Shown here: piece after piece, positions 1 to 4,895 of the stretch
How the letters are laid out: every line of letters starts with the position of its first letter
Numbering within the stretch: the stretch's first letter is position 1
Position numbers and translations under genes: made by a program
The notes under the pieces: generated by a model
Seen by the model: only the letters and a program-made list of their open reading frames with translations
What the model was told of the DNA's origin: nothing
The model's database searches: none
Assembly (NCBI GenBank): GCA_017472375.1
Contig: JAFUQL010000062.1
Location: 1-5,853, forward strand
Origin: Oscillospiraceae bacterium
Lineage (GTDB): Bacteria > Bacillota > Clostridia > Oscillospirales > Ruminococcaceae
Length of the DNA: 5,853 bases
Direction: 5' to 3'

Positions 1-174
1 ATTCCGTGGACTATTATAGTGCGCATTCCGCCGCAGGTATTTTGTCTGGAAATCCTCTTTTTTGCACGATCGGCACTGCGCGTAAAAAATAAGACGGTAT
101 TATTGTGCCAATTGACGAAGACGGGCAGAGATGTGCAAACCAGGCGCTCTGCGGTGCAAAATATTGCACGGAAC
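1..174. other. non-coding region left of the IclR gene
   Basis: I see no convincing gene here. The short open frames lack ribosome binding sites and run into the terminator or the opposite strand of the IclR gene. The minus strand has a perfect TATAAT hexamer at 13-18, which could be the -10 of a promoter reading leftward out of the window, but the -35 at the right distance is poor. The heptamer GTGCAAA occurs at 133-139 and 154-160, and its complement TTTGCAC at 61-67. A perfect inverted repeat of GTGCAA with a 4-base centre lies at 154-169. These could be regulator half-sites or chance. Confidence 0.5.
13..18 (-). promoter_or_regulatory. possible -10 hexamer of a leftward promoter
   Basis: The minus strand reads TATAAT, a perfect consensus -10. 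No good -35 lies 16-18 bases upstream (AATACC at 17), and there is no extended TG. If it works, it drives a gene beyond the left edge. Confidence 0.25.
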
Positions 175-206
175 AAAAAACAGCCGCCTCAGTGAGGGGG
201 CGGTTT
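175..206 (-). terminator. intrinsic terminator of the IclR gene
   Basis: Read on the minus strand, a CCGCC/GGCGG stem (203-199 with 188-184) is followed by CTGTTTTTTG, giving a run of six T. An alternative inner pairing of CCTC with GAGG shortens the loop. It starts about 20 bases after the stop codon of the minus-strand gene, as expected. The plus-strand side of the hairpin is followed only by a weak T-rich stretch, so it may work poorly in the other direction. Confidence 0.8.
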
Positions 207-225
207 GGGTATTTTCAGATACGGC

Positions 226-981
226 TCACAGCCAGCGTATGCTGCCGCCCAGCGAGCCGCTCAGCTCAGCGGCGGCGGTGCGTACCAGCTCCTTGAGCTG
301 ATCCGGGGCCACAACCCGGGCGGCGGGGCAGATCACGCCAATGGAAGCGACGGCTGCGCCCTCGGGGCCGAACACCGGTGCACCGATGCCCACTGCGCCG
401 TCGGTGTAGTCGCCCACGGTCAGGGCTACGCCTTTCAGGCGGATGTCCTCCAGCTCACCCAGAAGCTGGTCAGGGCTGCCCAGCGGGTGGGGCGGCACCG
501 CATCCACGGTGTAGTGGTGGATGTAATCCTGCCAAAAGCTGCGGGGCTGGCCGGCCAGCAGTGCCTTGCGGATGGCGCCGCAGTGCATCTCGATCTCATA
601 ACCGAATTTTTCGGTAACACGCAGGTTGTTGGGGCCCTCCACATGGCACAGCACCAGCCCGCGGTACCCCGAGGGGATGATGAGAAACGCATCCTCGGCG
701 GTGCTTTGGGACAGCTTTTTCAGTACAGGGCCGGCCATCTGGCGCAGGTCCTGCCCATGAGCCGCCGCGGCGCCCAGCGAGATCAGTGCGGGGCCGAGCT
801 GGTACAGGTGGGTCTGCTCGTCCCGGTAGACGAAGCCCTTCTCAGCCAGGGTCTGCAGCAGGCGGTGTACTGTGCTGGGGGGCAGCTCCATCTCGGCGGA
901 GAGCTGTGCGATGGAAAAGGTACGTTGCGGGCGTTTCAGCAGCTCCAGCAGGTCCAGCGCCCGGGCGATGCTTTGGATCAT
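226..981 (-). CDS. IclR-family transcriptional regulator
   Basis: This is a 251-residue DNA-binding regulator of usual IclR length. The N-terminus (MIQSIARALDLLELL) is typical of the family, and a winged helix-turn-helix covers about residues 8-60, with the recognition segment in LPPSTVHRLLQTLAEKGFV (33-51). The C-terminal effector-binding domain (about 75-245) shows the expected landmarks: GLVLCHVEG (108-116), HCGAIRKALLA (133-143), the RLKGVAL strand (181-187) and GIGAPVFGPEGAAVASIGV (198-216). Family members bind a small metabolite and repress or activate catabolic genes, but the effector cannot be read from the sequence and no target operon lies beside it. Arg138 replaces the Gly usual in the GKALLA motif. 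The start is chosen because it matches family N-termini and AGGAG lies upstream (994-998), though 12 bases is a long spacing. The gene is monocistronic, with its own promoter and terminator. Confidence 0.93.
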   Translation of the reverse strand: MIQSIARALDLLELLKRPQRTFSIAQLSAEMELPPSTVHRLLQTLAEKGFVYRDEQTHLYQLGPALISLGAAAAHGQDLRQMAGPVLKKLSQSTAEDAFLIIPSGYRGLVLCHVEGPNNLRVTEKFGYEIEMHCGAIRKALLAGQPRSFWQDYIHHYTVDAVPPHPLGSPDQLLGELEDIRLKGVALTVGDYTDGAVGIGAPVFGPEGAAVASIGVICPAARVVAPDQLKELVRTAAAELSGSLGGSIRWL

Positions 982-1005
982 GTTGTATCCGCGCTCCTAT
1001 CCTGT

Positions 1006-1030
1006 CAGATCCGAGGATCTGTTTATAAAC
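1006..1030. promoter_or_regulatory. palindromic operator candidates in the IclR leader
   Basis: CAGATCCGAGGATCTG (1006-1021) is a perfect inverted repeat with 7-base arms and a 2-base centre. It abuts, sharing one base, GTTTATAAAC (1021-1030), a perfect 10-base palindrome. Both lie in the presumed 5' leader of the IclR-family gene, just upstream of its ribosome binding site. IclR-family proteins usually bind palindromes of about this size near their own promoters, so autoregulation is a reasonable inference. The longer repeat could also fold as an RNA hairpin. Confidence 0.45.
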
Positions 1031-1052
1031 ATGGAACTTTTTCCTTATCGTG

Positions 1053-1063
1053 GAATCATATTC
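1053..1063. promoter_or_regulatory. palindrome over the IclR transcription start
   Basis: GAATCATATTC is a perfect inverted repeat with 4-base arms and a 3-base centre. It abuts the -10 element (1064-1069) and covers the predicted start of transcription. With its flank it reads TGGAATCATATTCAG, which partly resembles the TGGAAAT/ATTTCCA operator of classical IclR. A second short repeat, GGAA-CTTT-TTCC, lies at 1033-1044. Confidence 0.35.
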
Positions 1064-1092
1064 AGTATATCACACGAAATCTGTCGATTCAA
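1064..1092 (-). promoter_or_regulatory. promoter of the IclR-family gene
   Basis: On the minus strand, TTGAAT (1092-1087) is followed by exactly 17 bases and then TATACT (1069-1064). The -10 is preceded by TGA, giving an extended -10. Transcription would start near 1057 and leave a leader of about 75 bases before the ATG at 981. Confidence 0.7.
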
Positions 1093-1163
1093 TAAGCGAA
1101 AACGATACTTTTTTCACAATTTCCAGAACCTGTGGAGCAATCGGAAAAAGGCTTTTGCGGGGA

Positions 1164-1192
1164 TTGGAAGCCCCTGCGGAATGTGGTATGTT
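1164..1192 (+). promoter_or_regulatory. candidate promoter for the sigma/DUF4179 operon
   Basis: TTGGAA (1164-1169), a 17-base spacer, then TATGTT (1187-1192), preceded by TGG as an extended -10. Both hexamers match consensus at four of six positions. Transcription would start near 1199 and give a structured leader of about 190 bases. A weaker alternative is TTGCTG (1295-1300) with TTTATT (1318-1323), also at 17 bases. Confidence 0.4.
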
Positions 1193-1196
1193 ACAG

Positions 1197-1215
1197 GGGG
1201 CGGATGTGCCGCCCC
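1197..1215. repeat. GC-rich inverted repeat
   Basis: GGGGCGG (1197-1203) pairs perfectly with CCGCCCC (1209-1215) around a 5-base loop. No T tract follows on either strand, so it is not an intrinsic terminator. It sits at the predicted start of the sigma-operon transcript. Confidence 0.55.
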
Positions 1216-1249
1216 GCGGTGCGAGGACAAGCGCAGGGCCGGCGCTGCA

Positions 1250-1283
1250 GCAGCAAAAAGCCCCCCGGAGAAGTTTTTGCTGT
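1250..1283 (+). repeat. 9-bp stem-loop in the sigma-operon leader
   Basis: CAGCAAAAA (1251-1259) pairs perfectly with TTTTTGCTG (1274-1282), with a G-T wobble outside, around a 14-base loop rich in C and G. The 3' arm contains five T, so it could act as a weak terminator or attenuator, but the T run lies inside the stem rather than after it. Confidence 0.4.
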
Positions 1284-1389
1284 GTCGGTGCTGTTTGCTG
1301 CGTTCCGCACAAAAAATTTTATTGTCCGTGATCAAAACGGCAGGCTGGACCGTCTAATGGATGAACAACACAGGAAGGGAGGTGCCGCT

Positions 1390-1878
1390 ATGGACCGGCA
1401 GGAATACGCTGCACGGGCCGATGCCCTGAAAGCGCGGCTGTACCGCACGGCGCTGTGCTGGCTGGGTAGCGAGGCTGCGGCACTGGATGCGGTGGACACC
1501 GCCATATACAAGGGCTTGTTGGCGGTGGGGCGGCTGCGGCAGCTGGAGTATTTCGACACCTGGCTGACCCGCATCCTCATCAACGAATGTAAGAACGAGC
1601 TGCGCCGTACCGCCCGGCTGCACCCTCTGGAGGCCCTGCGCGACCGGGCGGCCCCCGCCCCGGACCCGGACAGCCTGCCCCTGAAACAGGCGGTGGCTGC
1701 GCTGGAGGAGGACTTGCGCAGCGTGGTGGTGCTGCGGTATTTCGGCGGCTACACGCTGGAGGAGACCGCCCGGATCCTCAAGCTGCCCCGGGGCACCGTG
1801 TCCGGGCGGCAGCGGCGGGCGCTGGCTCTGCTGCGGCTGGAGCTTTTGGACGAAGAAACGGCAGGGAAGGAGGTCTGA
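1390..1878 (+). CDS. ECF-type RNA polymerase sigma factor
   Basis: This is a 162-residue sigma-70-family factor with only the sigma2 and sigma4 domains. Region 2 spans about residues 12-73: a helix with LDAVDTAIYKGLLAV (32-46) in place of the usual DAVQEAxLKAY, then FDTWLTRILINECKNELRR (55-73), very typical of Firmicutes SigV/SigW-like factors. A short Pro/Asp-rich linker (88-97) leads to region 4 (about 99-152), whose helix-turn-helix is TLEETARILKLPRGTV (122-137). The start at 1390 is chosen because GGAGG (1378-1382) lies 7 bases upstream and the protein then has the usual ECF length; in-frame ATGs further upstream lack such a site. The next gene begins 3 bases after the stop, so the two are surely co-transcribed. 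I found no classical AAC...CGTC ECF promoter at the right spacing, so autoregulation is not shown. The exact ECF group is not determined. Confidence 0.92.
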   Translation: MDRQEYAARADALKARLYRTALCWLGSEAAALDAVDTAIYKGLLAVGRLRQLEYFDTWLTRILINECKNELRRTARLHPLEALRDRAAPAPDPDSLPLKQAVAALEEDLRSVVVLRYFGGYTLEETARILKLPRGTVSGRQRRALALLRLELLDEETAGKEV

Positions 1879-1881
1879 GCC

Positions 1882-3282
1882 ATGGATGAACGTACCAGAA
1901 TGGAAGAATACCGCGCCCTGTGCGCCGAACTGGAACAGACCCCGCCCGCGCTGGAATACACGGTGGAGCGAGCAAAAGCCAGGGCGAAGTCCCGGCACAG
2001 ACGCACTTTTGCCCGGCTGGCCGGAGCGGTGAGCCTGTGCGCGGCCTTTGTACTGCTGGTGAACACCAGCACCACCTTTGCCTACGCCTGCGGGCGGGTC
2101 CCCCTGCTGAAGGAGCTGGCACAGGCGGTGGCGCTTTCGCCCAGCCTGAGCGCGGCGGTGGAGAATGAGTATGTGCAGCCGGTGGAGCTGGAGCAGACTG
2201 CCGAGGGCATCACCGCCCGGGTGGAGTACCTGATCGTGGACCAGCGGCAGGTGAACATCTTCTACACGCTGGAGAGCGAGGTCTATGGCTGGATGGACGT
2301 GACCCCGCAGCTGTCGGGGGAGGTGCCACCCCACAGCCTGATGGGGGGCGGCGGCTTTGACGGGGAGACCCGGGACCTGCGGCAGATCACCGTGGACTTT
2401 GTGGACGAGGATGTGCCCGGCAGCCTGACCCTGACCATGCAGGTGCAGGGGCAGGCCGACCGCTGGGGCGCAGGGGAGGACGGTGCACCGGCCACCCGGC
2501 CCGCCAGCCCTTTCATCGACCCGGAGGGGGAGGACAAAGTAGAGTACGCGGCCGAATTCGTCTTTGAGCTGCGGTTCGACCCGATGTTTACGGCACAGGG
2601 CCGGGCCGTGGTGCTGAACACCCCGGTCGACTTGGGCCTTGCACAGATGACGGTGGTGGGCGCGGAGGTGTATCCGAGCCACTTCCGGCTGGAGCTGACC
2701 CAGCCCGCCGACAGCCCTGCGTGGGTGAAGTCGCTGGATTTCACCATCCGCGACCGCTGGGGCCGCACCTATGAGGCCATCTCCAACGGCATCAGCGCCA
2801 CCGGCAGCGACGAGGGGGACTACATGGCCAGCCACCGGCTGGAGAGCCCCTGGTTCAGCGGCAGCGGCGAGCTGACCGTGACCATCACCGGCGCCACCCT
2901 GCAGACCGACGGAGCCCGGGTAAAGCTGACCCTGGACACCGAGAACCCTACAGCCGAGGGGCTGCCGGAGGGCTGCCGCCTTGTGGCCTGCCGGAAGTAC
3001 GCCGAAGGCTGGGAGGTGGTGTTCGAGGGCACCTACGCCCCGGGCAGCCAAACGGTGGAGCAGCTGTTCTACAGCCACTTCTGGGACGAGGACGGGGTAG
3101 AGCACTCCATCAACAGCTGGGGCAGCAGCAACGTCAGCGACCGGGAGGGCGCACCCGAGGACACCTACGGAGTGAACCTGTATCTGCGGGATGTGCCCGG
3201 CACGGCGGTATACCTGGAGCCGTGCCATACCCACCGGGTGGTGCTGGATGTCCCGGCGGTGATCACAGTGCCGGCGGGCTAA
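1882..3282 (+). CDS. DUF4179 membrane protein, probable anti-sigma factor
   Basis: A 466-residue single-pass membrane protein. Residues 1-42 form a short, charged cytoplasmic tail with basic residues next to the membrane (ARAKSRHRR). A hydrophobic helix covers about 43-62 and the rest lies outside. The stretch NTSTTFAYACGRVPLLKEL (61-79), then AAVENEYVQPVE and the strand with DQRQVNIFYTLESE (120-133), is the recognisable DUF4179 pattern; a DUF5643-like beta region probably follows, but I am less sure. In Clostridia such proteins are regularly encoded directly after ECF sigma factors and are thought to be their anti-sigma/sensor partners; the 3-base spacing here and the strong AAGGAGGT site inside the sigma gene's end (1867-1874) fit this. 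The tail lacks the HxxxCxxC motif of zinc anti-sigma domains, so any sigma binding would be by another fold. The signal sensed by the outer domain is unknown. A terminator follows. Confidence 0.87.
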   Translation: MDERTRMEEYRALCAELEQTPPALEYTVERAKARAKSRHRRTFARLAGAVSLCAAFVLLVNTSTTFAYACGRVPLLKELAQAVALSPSLSAAVENEYVQPVELEQTAEGITARVEYLIVDQRQVNIFYTLESEVYGWMDVTPQLSGEVPPHSLMGGGGFDGETRDLRQITVDFVDEDVPGSLTLTMQVQGQADRWGAGEDGAPATRPASPFIDPEGEDKVEYAAEFVFELRFDPMFTAQGRAVVLNTPVDLGLAQMTVVGAEVYPSHFRLELTQPADSPAWVKSLDFTIRDRWGRTYEAISNGISATGSDEGDYMASHRLESPWFSGSGELTVTITGATLQTDGARVKLTLDTENPTAEGLPEGCRLVACRKYAEGWEVVFEGTYAPGSQTVEQLFYSHFWDEDGVEHSINSWGSSNVSDREGAPEDTYGVNLYLRDVPGTAVYLEPCHTHRVVLDVPAVITVPAG

Positions 3283-3297
3283 AACGATCAGTATACG

Positions 3298-3335
3298 AAA
3301 GGGCAGGTCACATCGGGTGGCCTGCCCTTTTTGTG
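3298..3335 (+). terminator. strong intrinsic terminator of the sigma/DUF4179 operon
   Basis: AAAGGGCAGG (3298-3307) pairs perfectly with CCTGCCCTTT (3321-3330). The stem extends inward by a T-G wobble and CAC/GTG to a 5-base loop, 14 pairs in all. It is followed by TTG, giving TTTTT at 3328-3332. It lies 15 bases after the stop codon. Confidence 0.92.
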
Positions 3336-3621
3336 TAGTGGATCCATGAATATACAGATAGTATAACGGGGGCAGGCGTTCGTTCTGCCTACTGGAAAGG
3401 TGGGTGAAACGGGGCGATGCAGCGCCATTTTTTTTGAGCACAAAAAGGCGGTGGATCTTTGTGCGGCCAAAGCTCTCCCCGGAGCGGGAGGTCTTTGCCT
3501 TTTCATCTGAATGCAGACGATTTTGGGGCATCTGTACAGCGGGAAGCGGGGCGAGCGGGGCCGGGAAGAGGATAAATTTCGCAGGATTCGCATCGCATTT
3601 CTCAGAATCGGGCCGAAGCCC
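3336..3621. other. non-coding region between two operons
   Basis: No convincing gene. A possible GTG-started frame of 73 codons (3404-3625) has an AAAGG-like site, but its product resembles nothing and its composition is that of non-coding sequence. The region holds a -10-like TATAAC (3362-3367), an inverted repeat GGCAG/CTGCC (3371-3389), a small GGCG/CGCC hairpin followed by eight T (3413-3435), and a 7-base perfect inverted repeat GCACAAA/TTTGTGC (3438-3464). No riboswitch class I know is recognisable. Confidence 0.5.
3413..3435 (+). terminator. possible weak intrinsic terminator
   Basis: A 4-base stem GGCG (3413-3416) / CGCC (3423-3426) with a 6-base loop is followed by A and eight T (3428-3435). 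The T tract is excellent but the stem is short. It could end a short transcript begun near 3374 or back up the terminator at 3298-3335. Confidence 0.3.
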
Positions 3622-3650
3622 TTGAAATTCCCGGGGAAGAGGTATACACT
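3622..3650 (+). promoter_or_regulatory. candidate promoter of the coiled-coil/signal peptidase operon
   Basis: TTGAAA (3622-3627, five of six consensus bases), a 17-base spacer, then TACACT (3645-3650, four of six). TATACA at 3643-3648 is an overlapping alternative at 15 bases. Transcription would start near 3657, about 120 bases before the first gene. A second TATACA at 3686-3691 has a poor -35. Confidence 0.45.
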
Positions 3651-3775
3651 TATTACCAACAGGTGCTTTTGTAAGAAGCGTGATTTATACAATTTGCATA
3701 AAATCGGGCGTGCGAGGGGCTGTCCTGTTTCGTCGGGTGATTTTTTGCGACACATCGAAGCCGGGAGGAGACCCC

Positions 3776-4225
3776 ATGACCAAAAAGGAACTGAAACGCC
3801 TGAGCCGCAGCGATCTGCTGGAGCTGCTGCTGGAGCAGACCCGCCGCTGCGAGGCGCTGGAGGCCGAACTGGAACAGGCCCGCGCCGCGCTGAATGAGCG
3901 GACCCTGCGGATGCAGAACGCCGGTGACCTGGCCCATGCAGTGCTGGAGGTGAACGGCGTGATGGAGGCCGCCCAGGCCGCCGCCCGGCAGTATCTGGAC
4001 AGTGCCGCCGCCCTGGAGGCCGATGCCCGTGCCCGCAGCCAGCGGATGCAGCAGCTTCAGGCCGAGACCGAAGCCGCCTGTGAGCGTCTGCGCGCCGAGA
4101 CCCGCAGCGCCTGCGAGGTGCAGCGGGCCCAGGCCGAAGCCGAGGCCAAGCGCATCTGCGAGAATCTGATCCGCAACGCCATGATCCGGGCGCAGAACAT
4201 GACCCGCCGGCCCGGCGAGGGCTGA
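3776..4225 (+). CDS. coiled-coil protein of a surface-protein cassette
   Basis: A 149-residue soluble protein of unknown function with no signal peptide or membrane helix. It begins MTKKELKRLSRSDLLELLLEQ and is almost wholly helical. A first coiled-coil runs through about residues 12-45 (many Leu, Glu, Arg), then a core GDLAHAVLEVNGVMEAAQAAARQYL (50-74), then a second long coil (about 76-130) rich in Ala, Glu, Arg and Gln, ending in LIRNAMIRAQNM. As I recall, similar short proteins sit beside signal peptidase and surface-protein genes in other gut Clostridia, but no function is established to my knowledge. The coil only loosely recalls DivIVA-like scaffolds. The start at 3776 is preceded by GGGAGG (3763-3768) at 7 bases; the frame stays open back to 3680, but the ATG there has no good site. 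It leads an apparent operon with the signal peptidase 63 bases downstream. Confidence 0.8.
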   Translation: MTKKELKRLSRSDLLELLLEQTRRCEALEAELEQARAALNERTLRMQNAGDLAHAVLEVNGVMEAAQAAARQYLDSAAALEADARARSQRMQQLQAETEAACERLRAETRSACEVQRAQAEAEAKRICENLIRNAMIRAQNMTRRPGEG

Positions 4226-4246
4226 TCCGCACGCTGACCCCGGGCG

Positions 4247-4262
4247 CTGCCCGCCGCGGCAG
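4247..4262 (+). repeat. small hairpin between coiled-coil and signal peptidase genes
   Basis: CTGCC (4247-4251) pairs with GGCAG (4258-4262) around a 6-base loop. No T tract follows; the next bases are GCCCCTATTATAAAAAGG, which hold the ribosome binding site of the signal peptidase gene. It may modulate the mRNA but is not a terminator. Confidence 0.3.
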
Positions 4263-4288
4263 GCCCCTATTATAAAAAGGTAGACCCC

Positions 4289-4864
4289 ATGAAATTCGAC
4301 CAAATGCCCACCTCTGCCCAGGTGGAACAGGAGCTGCAGCGGGAGCGATACAAGCTGCGCTACCGCCGCACCCTGAAAAGCACCATCTTTACCCTGCTGA
4401 CCGCTGCGGCCGCGGCGGTGCTGGTGGCCACCCTGTGGCTGCCGGTGCTGCAGATCTACGGCTCCTCCATGTCGCCCACCCTCAGTGAAGGCGAGATCGT
4501 CCTTTCCTGGAAATCCGCCGACTTCGAACAGGGAGACATCGTGGCTTTCTACTACGGCAACAGCCTGCTCATCAAGCGGTACATCGCCGGGCCCGGCTCC
4601 TGGATCGACATTCAGGAGGACGGCACCGTGCTGGTGGACGGCGAGGTGCTGGATGAGCCCTACCTCACCGAGAAAGCCTTCGGCAGCTGTGACATCGAGC
4701 TGCCTTACCAGGTGCCCGAGGGGCGCTATTTCCTGCTGGGCGATCACCGCGCCACCTCGGTGGATTCCCGCCACACGGCGGTGGGCTGCATCGCCAAAGA
4801 GCAGATCGTCGGAAAAGTCATGTACCGGGTGTGGCCGCTGTCGGCCTTCGGTACCGTTCAATAA
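4289..4864 (+). CDS. lepB: type I signal peptidase
   Basis: A 191-residue membrane serine protease that removes signal peptides from exported proteins. It has a cytoplasmic N-terminus (1-30), one membrane helix (about 31-53), and the catalytic domain outside. Box B is YGSSMSPTL (57-65) with nucleophile Ser60. Box D is LIKRYIAGPGS (94-104) with general base Lys96, where the usual GLPGD is changed to AGPGS. Box E is GDHRATSVDSR (151-161), close to the canonical GDNRxxSxDSR. Length and single N-terminal helix fit Gram-positive SipS/LepB enzymes. All catalytic residues are present, so it should be active. The ribosome binding site is weak (AAAGG at 4276-4280, 8 bases from the ATG), unlike the strong sites of its neighbours. 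It stands 31 bases before an exported repeat protein and 63 bases after a coiled-coil gene, suggesting a dedicated rather than housekeeping role; that is inference. Confidence 0.95.
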   Translation: MKFDQMPTSAQVEQELQRERYKLRYRRTLKSTIFTLLTAAAAAVLVATLWLPVLQIYGSSMSPTLSEGEIVLSWKSADFEQGDIVAFYYGNSLLIKRYIAGPGSWIDIQEDGTVLVDGEVLDEPYLTEKAFGSCDIELPYQVPEGRYFLLGDHRATSVDSRHTAVGCIAKEQIVGKVMYRVWPLSAFGTVQ

Positions 4865-4895
4865 AAGTCCATCCCTCAGTGGAAAGGAGTTGCCC

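Larger units (their letters stand above)
1093..1389. other. divergent intergenic region before the sigma factor
   Basis: About 300 bases separate the IclR promoter from the sigma factor start. The open frame of the sigma gene extends back to 1132, but that stretch has no family similarity, and its in-frame ATGs (1132, 1357) lack a ribosome binding site. I therefore read it as leader. It holds a candidate promoter (1164-1192), two strong inverted repeats (1197-1215 and 1250-1283) and an AT-rich imperfect palindrome at 1309-1325 with one mismatched pair. Confidence 0.6.

Noticed and set aside
205..1095. A 296-codon plus-strand frame opposite the IclR gene
   Set aside because: The minus-strand product is a clear IclR protein with promoter and terminator; the plus-strand product matches no family and reads through the IclR promoter.
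1336..1354. ECF-type promoter AAC...CGTC before the sigma gene
   Set aside because: AAAAC (1334-1338) and CGTC (1351-1354) are only 12 bases apart, whereas ECF promoters need about 16, and they lie too close to the start codon.
1132..1389. N-terminal extension of 86 residues on the sigma factor
   Set aside because: No similarity to sigma factors, no ribosome binding site at the upstream ATGs, and a strong GGAGG site directly before 1390.
1354..3531. A 725-codon open frame on the minus strand opposite the sigma and DUF4179 genes
   Set aside because: It is antisense to two recognisable proteins, lacks a ribosome binding site, crosses the terminator at 3298-3335, and its product is rich in His, Gln, Arg and Pro as expected from the complement of GC-biased codons.
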